Shown: positions 1 to 5,615, counted from the first letter of the stretch. The stretch: 5,615 nt of DNA from Syntrophomonadaceae bacterium (GCA_003552365.1 PUKR01000053.1:1-5615); one strand, 5' to 3'. Made by a program: numbers and translations. Notes: generated from the letters alone by a model not told the origin.

Positions 1-59
1 CATTATTAGTTGTACCAAACAAAACGTAGCGATGCTGATTAAAGGAGATTTGCAAAGTT
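1..59 (+). other. 5' leader upstream of purF
   Basis: Short non-coding lead-in cut by the window edge. It contains the purF ribosome-binding site near its end. A TGA in the purF frame at 36-38 means purF cannot begin further upstream than that. No convincing -35/-10 pair is visible, and no guanine riboswitch or PurR box can be recognised in so short a stretch. The promoter, or an upstream pur gene, probably lies outside the window. Confidence 0.6.
41..47 (+). promoter_or_regulatory. purF ribosome-binding site
   Basis: AAAGGAG matches the anti-Shine-Dalgarno sequence well and lies 12 nt before the ATG at 60, slightly long but usable. The next in-frame ATG, at 78, has no purine-rich motif before it, so this site supports the start at 60. 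Confidence 0.75.
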
Positions 60-1529
60 ATGTTGAATTTTAATTTTATGGAAAGCAGAAATGATTTAGA
101 ACCCGTTTATTCAAGCAGGTCTTTTTCTCCGCGGGAAAAATGCGGGATATTTGCCGTTTATAACTACCGGGGTACAGATAATGCCGCCCTGGCAACCTAC
201 CTCGGGTTGATGGCCTTGCAGCACCGCGGCCAGGAAAGCGCCGGAATGGCATTCTATGACGAAAAAGGAATTGCCCATATCAAGGGTATGGGCCTGGTCG
301 AACATACTTTTTCCAATGATATGCTTCAGGCAATCAAATCGGATACAGTGCTCGGCCATGTTCGTTATTCAACCACCGGGGCAAGTTATCTTGCCAATGC
401 CCAGCCTTTATTAGCCCGCTCAGTGGATCAAAGCGGACTGGCACTGGCCCATAATGGCAACCTGACTAATACCAGGCGCCTTTATGATCGGCTGCTTGGA
501 GAGGGTCATATTTTCCATAGCACTTCCGATACTGAAATAATGTTAAGTTACCTGTCCCGTTTTAAACGACAGGGGCTGCTCAAGGCCGTGCAAGCCACCA
601 TGGGCATTGTTGAGGGCGCCTATGCCGCGGTGGTCCTGGACGATACGCAGATGGCTGCATTCCGGGATCCAAACGGTTTCAGGCCTTTAGTTATGGGCCG
701 GTTAAACGGTGCTTATATCTTTGCTTCTGAAACTGCGGCGCTTGATGCTGTGGGGGCCAATTTCATCAGGGACCTTGAGCCCGGTGAAATTATAGTTGTT
801 TCTCCGGACGGGCTTACCTCGCTCAATGTTTGCTCCGGGGGAAGAGAGGACCGGGAGAAAACCGGGCTATCGCTTTGTATTTTTGAGTATGTCTATTTTT
901 CAAGGCCAGATAGTGTGCTTGACGGTAAAAGCGTCTACGAGGTTCGTAAGAAAGTGGGTTCATTGATGGCTGGCAACATTTCACATAAACTCGATTTAAT
1001 CATTCCTTCTCCCGATTCAGGGGTTACAGCGGCAATTGGCCTGGCGGAAAGCTTAAAGTTGCGCCTGGACTGGGCCGTGCACCGCAACCCTTACCTGGGC
1101 AGGACTTTTATCGGGCCGAGCCGGGGCGAAAGGGAGCAGGCGGTGCGCTTAAAATTTAACCCGATTAAAACTCTGGTTAAAGGCAAGAAAGTGGCAGTGG
1201 TCGATGATTCACTGGTTCGTGGCACAACAGCCCGCTTGCTTTCCGGCCTTTTGCGGGAAGCCGGTGCAGAAGAAATCCACCTGTTGATTGCTTCGCCGCC
1301 TTACCGGTACCCCTGCTATTATGGAATTGATATCCCCCTGGCGGAAGATCTTGCCAGCACAAACCGGGAAATTGAACAGCTGGCTTCGGCTATAAAAGTT
1401 GATTCAATCACTTTCGCCGGCCTTAATCATTTATATGACGCCCTGGGGGAAAATAAAAATAACTTATGTGATGCCTGCTTTACTGGCAATTATCCAAAAC
1501 TTGTAGAAATAAGGGGGATGGTGAGCTGA
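60..1529 (+). CDS. purF: Amidophosphoribosyltransferase (glutamine PRPP amidotransferase)
   Basis: Cytosolic enzyme of the first committed step of de novo purine synthesis: PRPP + glutamine + water give 5-phosphoribosylamine, glutamate and pyrophosphate. The 489-residue product opens with a class II (Ntn) glutaminase domain. Cys28 in EKCGIF is the expected nucleophile after removal of a 27-residue propeptide. HVRYSTTG (100-107, Arg102), HNGN (131-134) and SDTE (Asp157) form the rest of the glutamine site. The C-terminal phosphoribosyltransferase domain carries the PRPP loop VVDDSLVRGTT (380-390). Cys273, Cys419, Cys470 and Cys473 match the four [4Fe-4S] ligands of the Bacillus subtilis-type enzyme, so an oxygen-labile cluster is expected. 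The start at 60 is set by AAAGGAG at 41-47 and an in-frame stop at 36-38. guaA follows after 2 nt, which implies co-transcription and probably translational coupling. The propeptide is longer than the 11 residues known from B. subtilis; otherwise the protein looks ordinary. Confidence 0.97.
   Translation: MLNFNFMESRNDLEPVYSSRSFSPREKCGIFAVYNYRGTDNAALATYLGLMALQHRGQESAGMAFYDEKGIAHIKGMGLVEHTFSNDMLQAIKSDTVLGHVRYSTTGASYLANAQPLLARSVDQSGLALAHNGNLTNTRRLYDRLLGEGHIFHSTSDTEIMLSYLSRFKRQGLLKAVQATMGIVEGAYAAVVLDDTQMAAFRDPNGFRPLVMGRLNGAYIFASETAALDAVGANFIRDLEPGEIIVVSPDGLTSLNVCSGGREDREKTGLSLCIFEYVYFSRPDSVLDGKSVYEVRKKVGSLMAGNISHKLDLIIPSPDSGVTAAIGLAESLKLRLDWAVHRNPYLGRTFIGPSRGEREQAVRLKFNPIKTLVKGKKVAVVDDSLVRGTTARLLSGLLREAGAEEIHLLIASPPYRYPCYYGIDIPLAEDLASTNREIEQLASAIKVDSITFAGLNHLYDALGENKNNLCDACFTGNYPKLVEIRGMVS
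1511..1524 (+). promoter_or_regulatory. guaA ribosome-binding region inside the purF 3' end
   Basis: Two purine-rich stretches lie within the last purF codons: AAGGGGG at 1511-1517, which is 14 nt before the guaA ATG, and GGTGA at 1520-1524, which is 7 nt before it. GGTGA can pair with the extended anti-Shine-Dalgarno sequence. Because the site is translated as part of purF, terminating ribosomes probably feed guaA directly. Confidence 0.55.
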
Positions 1530-1531
1530 AC

Positions 1532-3112
1532 ATGGAGCATTTTCTGGAAAATGGTAAAGGCAGTTTAAGTGAAAAGGTAGTTTTACTTGATTTCGGCGGG
1601 CAGTACAGTATGTTGATTGCCCGCAGAGTGCGCGAAGCGGGAGTTTACTGTGAGGTCCTCCCTTACAATACTCCCTGGGAGGTGATCCAGGGGCATAACC
1701 CTGCCGGCATTATTTTGTCAGGCAGCCCGGCCAGCGTTTACCAGGAAGATGCGCCTAAATGCGACCCGGCAGTGTATGAAGGGGGGGTGCCTGTTCTGGG
1801 GATCTGTTACGGGATGCACCTTTTAAATATTGACCTGGGCGGTGAAGTGAAAAAAGGAAGCCGCTCTGAATTTGGCAGAACTTCTTTTACGATTGAGCAG
1901 CCCGAGCCTCTTTTCCGGGGAATTTCAATTAATGATGAAGCGGTTTGTTACGGTTGGATGAGCCACCAGGATGAAGTCCTCAACCCCCCTCCTGACTTTG
2001 AAGTGCTCGCCTGGACTGAAAATGGCACTGTGGCCGCTACAGGCAACCGCCAAAAAAATATTTACGGGCTTCAGTTCCACCCGGAAGTAGTTCATTCCCC
2101 CTGTGGTGAAGATGTTCTGAAGAATTTTCTATATAAAGTATGCCAGTGCAGCCATAGCTGGACCCCCCGCAGCTTTATAGATGATGCTGTGGCCAGGATT
2201 CGCCGGGTGGTAGGGGAAAATGAAAGAGTTGTGTGTGCTTTAAGCGGCGGGGTCGATTCTTCCGTGGTGGCCTTCCTGCTTGATAAGGCCCTGGGTAGCA
2301 GGGCAGTATTTATATTTGTCGACCACGGGCTCCTTCGCCTTGATGAAGCTAAAGAAGTTGCCAGGCTTTTTAAAGAGGGCCTGCAGGGACAATTTATTCA
2401 TATTGATGCCAGAGAAAAATTTTTAAAGCGGCTCGAAGGGGTAACCGATCCGGAGGAAAAAAGACGGATCATCGGCAATGAATTCATCAATGTCTTCAAA
2501 GAAAAAGCCCTCTCCATGGGCGATATTGCCTACCTGGCCCAGGGCACCATTTATCCGGATGTGATCGAGAGCGGTTCAGCTTACGGTTCTGCGGTGATCA
2601 AATCACACCACAATGTCGGCGGTTTGCCCGAAGAGTTGGGCTTTGAGTTGATCGAGCCTTTACGGGAGTTGTTTAAAGATGAAGTCCGTTTAGTCGGAAA
2701 AGAGCTTAATTTACCGGATGCCATCCTTAAAAGGCAACCCTTCCCGGGTCCGGGTTTGGCGGTAAGAATTATTGGTGCGATATCAGCCGGTAAGCTCGAC
2801 CTGTTGCAGAAGGCCGATGCTATTTTTAGAAATGAAGTTGAAAAAGCCGGTTATAAAGATGAGCTGTGGCAGTTTTTTGCAGTATTAACCGATGTTCAGG
2901 TGGTGGGAGTGAAAGGCGACGGCCGCCATTATGGACCGGTTATCGCCTTAAGGGCGGTGGTTTCCGAGGATGCCATGACTGCCGACTGGGCCAGGCTGCC
3001 CCATGAACTACTGGAAAAGATATCAGCGCGCATTACCGGAGAAATTCCGGATGTGGCCAGGGTAGTTTACGATATTACTTCAAAGCCCCCGGGCACGATT
3101 GAGTGGGAATAG
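1532..3112 (+). CDS. guaA: GMP synthase (glutamine-hydrolysing)
   Basis: Converts XMP to GMP with ATP and glutamine-derived ammonia, the last step of the guanylate branch, in the cytosol. The 526-residue product is a full-length two-activity protein, within the usual range of about 510-525. The N-terminal class I glutaminase domain (about 15-205) begins with LLDFGGQY and has the triad Cys92 (GICYGMH), His183 and Glu185 (QFHPE). The PP-loop ATPase domain follows with SGGVDSS at 238-244. KSHHNVGG (Lys357 onward) and RQPFPGPGLAVR (401-412) mark the synthetase core and its link to the C-terminal dimerisation domain. That domain ends in the family's typical TSKPPGTIEWE. The gene starts 2 nt after purF, so the first enzyme of purine synthesis and a terminal branch enzyme appear to share one message. 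No truncation or missing catalytic residue is seen. It ends at a TAG facing pdxT. Confidence 0.98.
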   Translation: MEHFLENGKGSLSEKVVLLDFGGQYSMLIARRVREAGVYCEVLPYNTPWEVIQGHNPAGIILSGSPASVYQEDAPKCDPAVYEGGVPVLGICYGMHLLNIDLGGEVKKGSRSEFGRTSFTIEQPEPLFRGISINDEAVCYGWMSHQDEVLNPPPDFEVLAWTENGTVAATGNRQKNIYGLQFHPEVVHSPCGEDVLKNFLYKVCQCSHSWTPRSFIDDAVARIRRVVGENERVVCALSGGVDSSVVAFLLDKALGSRAVFIFVDHGLLRLDEAKEVARLFKEGLQGQFIHIDAREKFLKRLEGVTDPEEKRRIIGNEFINVFKEKALSMGDIAYLAQGTIYPDVIESGSAYGSAVIKSHHNVGGLPEELGFELIEPLRELFKDEVRLVGKELNLPDAILKRQPFPGPGLAVRIIGAISAGKLDLLQKADAIFRNEVEKAGYKDELWQFFAVLTDVQVVGVKGDGRHYGPVIALRAVVSEDAMTADWARLPHELLEKISARITGEIPDVARVVYDITSKPPGTIEWE

Positions 3113-3191
3113 AGCGGGATATAAAAAGCGCATATACGGCTTTAGCAAGCTCTTCCAAGCGTAATAAGGTGGTCAATCCGGACCATTTTAA
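3113..3191. other. Convergent intergenic spacer between guaA and pdxT
   Basis: These 79 nt separate the 3' ends of two convergent operons. No ORF, tRNA or other RNA gene is recognisable. Besides the weak hairpin at 3168-3187 there is a 4-bp stem (GCTT, loop TAGC, AAGC) near 3140-3151 that is too small to matter. The palindrome TTTAATTAAA at 3187-3196 overlaps the pdxT stop codon. Confidence 0.7.
3168..3189 (+). terminator. Possible weak rho-independent terminator for purF-guaA
   Basis: GGTGGTC (3168-3174) can pair with GACCATT (3181-3187) across a 6-nt loop. This gives five Watson-Crick pairs plus two G-U pairs in RNA. The short run TTTT at 3186-3189 follows, then more A/T. The stem is short and the T run partly overlaps it, so it would be a weak terminator. 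On the minus strand the same hairpin forms beyond the pdxT stop but is not followed by a T tract. Thermodynamics were judged by eye only. Confidence 0.3.
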
Positions 3192-3770
3192 TTAAAGTTC
3201 CTTGCAGATGGCAATGAAGTATTGATGCACCCTTAAATCATCAGTTAATTCGGGATGAAAAGCGGTGGTTAGCATGCTGCCCTGGCGGGCGGCTACCGCC
3301 CCTTCAGGCAAACTTGCTAAAATATCCACTTCTTCACCCGCTTCTTCAATAATTGGTGAGCGGATGAACACACCGGGCAGGGGTTTTTTGAAAGCATTGA
3401 ACTCGAGATTGGTCTCAAAGCTTTCCCGCTGGCGTCCAAAAGCATTCCTTTTCACCTTGATATTCATCAGCTCAAGCCTGGGCTGGTTTTCAAGGCCGTC
3501 CGAAACCTCACCGGCCATTAGAACCATGCCAGCACAGGTCCCAAAAACGGCCAGGCTGCCGTTTCTGGTTCTCTCTTTTATTGTTCTTGCTAACCCGGCT
3601 TCCTCGATCAATTTACCGATGGTAGTGCTTTCCCCACCGGGAATGATCAGGCCTTTTACTTTTGATAAACTATTTTGCTCTCTAACCGGCAGCGCTTCTA
3701 TACCGCACAACCTGAGCATTTTCAGGTGTTCTGAAACAGCTCCCTGTACTGAAAGGACCCCAATTTTCAT
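3192..3770 (-). CDS. pdxT: Pyridoxal 5'-phosphate synthase glutaminase subunit PdxT
   Basis: Class I glutaminase that hydrolyses glutamine and passes ammonia to PdxS in the DXP-independent PLP synthase complex. The 192-residue product has the usual family length. It begins MKIGVLSVQGAV and shows the SNO-family signature PGGEST at 44-49. The Cys79 nucleophile is in GTCAGM, the same number as in B. subtilis PdxT, and His172 with Glu174 lie in AFHPEL. The sequence ERTRNGSLAVFG before the active site and FIRSPI at 135-140 are also typical. The ATG at 3770 is preceded by AGGAG at 3783-3787, 12 nt away. The gene lies 18 nt downstream of pdxS, an arrangement fitting matched subunit production. It is the last gene of the minus-strand block. 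A 175-codon open frame on the opposite strand is taken as a shadow. Confidence 0.97.
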   Translation of the reverse strand: MKIGVLSVQGAVSEHLKMLRLCGIEALPVREQNSLSKVKGLIIPGGESTTIGKLIEEAGLARTIKERTRNGSLAVFGTCAGMVLMAGEVSDGLENQPRLELMNIKVKRNAFGRQRESFETNLEFNAFKKPLPGVFIRSPIIEEAGEEVDILASLPEGAVAARQGSMLTTAFHPELTDDLRVHQYFIAICKEL

Positions 3771-3782
3771 TATTTACGGTTA

Positions 3783-3787
3783 CTCCT
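3783..3787 (-). promoter_or_regulatory. pdxT ribosome-binding site
   Basis: AGGAG on the minus strand lies in the 18-nt gap between the pdxS stop and the pdxT ATG, with 12 nt of spacing. pdxT therefore has its own initiation signal and does not depend on stop/start overlap with pdxS. Confidence 0.7.
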
Positions 3788-3788
3788 G

Positions 3789-4673
3789 TTAAATTCCCCG
3801 TTCCTGCATGCGATCGGAATCTGTTAAAGTGGCCATTTCCAGGCCCGGCATCGCCTGCCCCAAACCTTTTGATACTTCGGTAAGCAGTTTTGGATCATTG
3901 TAATGCATGGTTGCTTTGACAATTGCTTCGGCTACTTTTTGCGGGTTATCTGCTTTAAAGATGCCCGATCCGACAAAAATGCCATCGGAACCGAGCTGCA
4001 TCATGAGAGCGGCATCGGCAGGTGAGGCAACCCCGCCCGCCGCAAAATTAACTACAGGCAGGCGCCCTTCTTTTCGTACTTCCTCGAGCATTTCAACCGA
4101 TACGCCCATTTCCTTGGCCATAACCACCAGTTCGTCATCTGCTTTGCCAACAACCTGGCGAATTTGATCCATAACTTTGCGCATATGGCGAACTGCTTCA
4201 ACCACATTCCCGGTGCCCGGCTCGCCCTTGGTCCGGATCATGGCCGCTCCCTCGGAGATGCGACGAAGGGCTTCACCGAGATCCCTGGCGCCGCAGACAA
4301 AAGGAACTTTAAAAAGGTGTTTATTTATATGATACTGTTCATCAGCCGGGGTTAACACTTCGCTTTCATCTATATAGTCGACGCCTAGTTCTTCCATAAC
4401 CTGGGCTTCAGCAATGTGGCCAATTCTGACCTTGGCCATAACTGGAATAGTTACTGCTTCCATGATTTGTTTTATCATAACCGGATCGGCCATCCGGGCC
4501 ACCCCTCCAGCAGCCCTGATATCTGCCGGAACACGTTCCAGGGCCATCACCGCTACAGCTCCGGCATCTTCGGCAATTTTTGCCTGTTCAACGGTGGTGA
4601 CATCCATAATCACCCCGCCTTTTTGCATTTGGGCCATTCCTTTCTTAACTCGAAAAGTCCCTTGCTCTTTCAT
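3789..4673 (-). CDS. pdxS: Pyridoxal 5'-phosphate synthase synthase subunit PdxS
   Basis: Makes PLP (vitamin B6) directly from a pentose 5-phosphate, glyceraldehyde 3-phosphate and the ammonia supplied by PdxT. In studied homologues it forms a dodecamer of (beta/alpha)8 barrels decorated with PdxT. Starting at the ATG at 4673 gives 294 residues, the length of B. subtilis PdxS, and puts the catalytic residues at the family's positions. These are Asp24 (GGVIMD), Lys81 (VMAKVRIGH), Asp102 (DYIDESE) and Lys149 (IRTKGEPGTG). A TTG one codon upstream (4676) is also in frame. However, AGGGGGAG at 4680-4687 lies 6 nt from the ATG and only 3 nt from the TTG, so the ATG is preferred. Sequence is canonical throughout, including ERVPADIRAAGGVARM. 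It follows hisF after 37 nt and precedes pdxT by 18 nt. PLP is the cofactor of aminotransferases, including HisC of the histidine pathway. Confidence 0.97.
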   Translation of the reverse strand: MKEQGTFRVKKGMAQMQKGGVIMDVTTVEQAKIAEDAGAVAVMALERVPADIRAAGGVARMADPVMIKQIMEAVTIPVMAKVRIGHIAEAQVMEELGVDYIDESEVLTPADEQYHINKHLFKVPFVCGARDLGEALRRISEGAAMIRTKGEPGTGNVVEAVRHMRKVMDQIRQVVGKADDELVVMAKEMGVSVEMLEEVRKEGRLPVVNFAAGGVASPADAALMMQLGSDGIFVGSGIFKADNPQKVAEAIVKATMHYNDPKLLTEVSKGLGQAMPGLEMATLTDSDRMQERGI

Positions 4674-4679
4674 CAAATA

Positions 4680-4687
4680 CTCCCCCT
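4680..4687 (-). promoter_or_regulatory. pdxS ribosome-binding site that decides the start
   Basis: AGGGGGAG on the minus strand is followed by TATTTG and then the ATG at 4673. The 6-nt spacing suits that ATG. The TTG formed by the last three of those bases would sit only 3 nt from the site. Confidence 0.8.
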
Positions 4688-4710
4688 AACCGATTAATAA
4701 AATTATCAAC

Positions 4711-5499
4711 TTAACTGCTTACCGGCCTCACCGGTAAACCCTTTGAAGACAGGTAATCTTTAATTTCTTTTATACTGTATGTCCCGTAGTGTAAGATGGA
4801 AGCCGCCAGGACAGCGTGGGCTTTTCCGCTGGTCAGAGCTTCGTAGAGGTGATCTAAGTTGCCCGCGCCCCCGGAAGCAATTACGGGGACTTCTACAGCA
4901 TCCACCACTTTGGAGAGCAGCTCATTATCATAGCCTTCGAGGGTGCCGTCTGCATCCATAGAAGTGAGCAGTATTTCACCGGCTCCCAGCTTTTCCGCTT
5001 CAATTGCCCATTCAATCACACTGCGCCCGGTTGTTTTTCTTCCCCCGTGGCTGTAAACTTCCCATTGCATGTTTTCATCTGACTTATTCTTTTGTGTGGA
5101 TCGCTTGGCATCAATAGCTACTACAATACATTGACTGCCAAACTGTTCGGCTCCTTCCCGGATTAATCCCGGGTATTTTAAAGCGGCAGTATTCAGTGAA
5201 ATTTTATCTGCTCCCGCATTTAAAAGCTTTTGCATGAATTCAACGCTGTCAATGCCGCCTCCTACAGTTAAAGGAATGAAAACAGCATCGGCAGTTTTTT
5301 CCACGACATCGACAATTGCCTGGCGCTTTTCCACTGAAGCGGTAATATCTAGAAAAACCAGTTCGTCGGCGCCTTCGCTGTTATAAAAAGCGGCCATTTC
5401 TACGGGATCACCGGCATCCCTTAAATTAAGAAAGCGGGTTCCTTTGACCACCCGGCCATCCCGCACGTCCAAACAGGGTATTATTCTTTTTGCCAGCAT
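4711..5499 (-). CDS. hisF: Imidazole glycerol phosphate synthase cyclase subunit HisF
   Basis: With HisH, converts PRFAR and ammonia to imidazole glycerol phosphate (histidine pathway) and AICAR (returned to purine synthesis). It is a (beta/alpha)8 barrel that receives ammonia from HisH through its core. The chosen ATG at 5499 yields MLAKRIIPCLDV, the usual family N-terminus, preceded by AGGAG at 5509-5513 with 9 nt spacing. An in-frame ATG at 5526 would add nine residues not expected in the family. From 5499, the catalytic Asp11 and Asp130 fall exactly where Thermotoga HisF has them, as do the gate residues Arg5, Glu46 and Lys99. The fourth gate residue appears to be Glu175 in GAGEILLTS. Phosphate-site stretches TVGGGI (78-83) and ASGGAG are intact. 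At 262 residues it is slightly longer than the usual 250-258, mainly because of a hydrophilic stretch at 134-145. It sits 32 nt after hisH and 37 nt before pdxS. Confidence 0.96.
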   Translation of the reverse strand: MLAKRIIPCLDVRDGRVVKGTRFLNLRDAGDPVEMAAFYNSEGADELVFLDITASVEKRQAIVDVVEKTADAVFIPLTVGGGIDSVEFMQKLLNAGADKISLNTAALKYPGLIREGAEQFGSQCIVVAIDAKRSTQKNKSDENMQWEVYSHGGRKTTGRSVIEWAIEAEKLGAGEILLTSMDADGTLEGYDNELLSKVVDAVEVPVIASGGAGNLDHLYEALTSGKAHAVLAASILHYGTYSIKEIKDYLSSKGLPVRPVSS

Positions 5500-5508
5500 A
5501 ATCTTTAT

Positions 5509-5513
5509 CTCCT
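5509..5513 (-). promoter_or_regulatory. hisF ribosome-binding site that decides the start
   Basis: AGGAG (in context CAGGAGAT) on the minus strand lies 9 nt before the ATG at 5499. The alternative ATG at 5526 has only GGTAAG nearby, overlapping the hisH stop region. This motif would lie inside the coding sequence if that longer form were used. Confidence 0.75.
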
Positions 5514-5531
5514 GTGCCAGAATCATTTTGC

Positions 5532-5615
5532 TTACCGCTGATCGGCTATAATCTTACCAAAATTAGCGAGCAGGCGCAAGCCTGCGGGTCCGCTCTTTTC
5601 CGGGTGAAACTGCAC
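5532..5615 (-). CDS. hisH: Imidazole glycerol phosphate synthase glutaminase subunit HisH, C-terminal fragment
   Basis: Only the last 27 codons and the TAA stop (5532-5534) lie in the window; the rest runs off the right edge. The fragment reads VQFHPEKSGPAGLRLLANF and then eight more residues. QFHPEKS is the hallmark of the HisH C-terminus and holds the His and Glu of the class I glutaminase triad. The following G-x-x-LL-x-NF pattern is also typical of HisH, and the position directly before hisF supports the call. HisH hydrolyses glutamine and sends ammonia to HisF. The Cys nucleophile lies outside the window. The stop is 32 nt from the preferred hisF start, and only 5 nt from the longer alternative start. 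Other class I glutaminases share the HPE motif, but the KSG continuation and the context favour HisH. Confidence 0.9.
   Translation of the reverse strand: MQFHPEKSGPAGLRLLANFGKIIADQR

Noticed and set aside
2..73. Open frame running in from the left edge to a TAA at 71-73, possibly the end of an upstream gene
   Set aside because: The 23 codons match no pur gene C-terminus I can recognise, and the frame would overlap the purF start. A second frame ends at 27-29 and a third at 7-9, so no upstream gene end can be chosen.
111..359. Minus-strand open frame inside purF, and a similar one at 1177-1362
   Set aside because: Both are antisense to conserved PurF motifs (the Cys28 region and the PRPP loop) and are explained as shadows of purF.
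3265..3792. A 175-codon open frame on the plus strand opposite pdxT, starting with GTG
   Set aside because: It mirrors nearly all of pdxT, whose catalytic motifs are intact. It has no clear ribosome-binding site, and its Ser/Pro-rich, low-complexity translation resembles an antisense shadow and no family I recognise.
4414..4697. Two overlapping plus-strand open frames opposite the pdxS 5' end, and others at 3907-4167 and 4164-4355
   Set aside because: All lie antisense to the highly conserved pdxS reading frame, overlap one another and show no recognisable domain.
4702..4707. A GATAAT on the minus strand in the hisF-pdxS gap resembling a -10 promoter element
   Set aside because: No -35-like hexamer lies 16-18 nt upstream and there is no extended -10 TG, so it is probably ordinary A/T-rich spacer.
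4779..4961. A 60-codon plus-strand open frame opposite hisF
   Set aside because: Antisense to conserved hisF sequence, with no supporting initiation signal; its Arg/Pro-rich translation is typical of a shadow frame.
1..5615. Search by eye for CRISPR repeats, IS ends, tRNA genes, toxin-antitoxin pairs, phage or defence genes
   Set aside because: The window is almost fully occupied by intact housekeeping genes, with no spacer above 79 nt between them, and no repeat array or mobile-element signature was seen.

Overview
This window carries six genes of core nitrogen and cofactor metabolism in two convergent blocks. All of them belong to glutamine-dependent amidotransferase systems. The likely host is a Firmicute, probably of the Clostridia. 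PurF is the Bacillus-type enzyme, with a propeptide before the catalytic Cys and four Cys placed to bind a [4Fe-4S] cluster. Vitamin B6 is made by the DXP-independent PdxS/PdxT route. Most genes have strong purine-rich Shine-Dalgarno sequences, and base composition looks roughly balanced. This placement is an inference from gene content, not from a database match.

Plus strand, 1-3112: a 59-nt leader with an AAAGGAG ribosome-binding site precedes purF (60-1529). guaA (1532-3112) follows after only 2 nt. PurF commits PRPP to de novo purine synthesis, and GuaA makes GMP from XMP at the end of one branch. The rest of the purine pathway is not in the window.

Middle, 3113-3191: a 79-nt convergent spacer without a gene, holding a weak hairpin followed by a short T run.

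Minus strand, 5615 down to 3192: the last 27 codons of hisH (5532-5615, cut by the window edge), then hisF (4711-5499), pdxS (3789-4673) and pdxT (3192-3770). Gaps are 32, 37 and 18 nt, so this looks like one transcript. HisH/HisF (imidazole glycerol phosphate synthase) and PdxT/PdxS (PLP synthase) are both complexes of a class I glutaminase with a (beta/alpha)8-barrel synthase that receives ammonia through a channel. HisF also releases AICAR, a purine intermediate, which ties the histidine genes to the purine genes on the other strand.

All catalytic residues I could locate are intact, and I see no pseudogene, mobile element, CRISPR array, RNA gene or phage signal. Start choice matters for two genes. 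pdxS fits an ATG at 4673 rather than the TTG one codon upstream, and hisF fits an ATG at 5499 rather than the one at 5526. The gene order is the most noteworthy point (hisH directly before hisF, then pdxST, with no hisA or hisI nearby). I found no evidence for an undescribed biological system.
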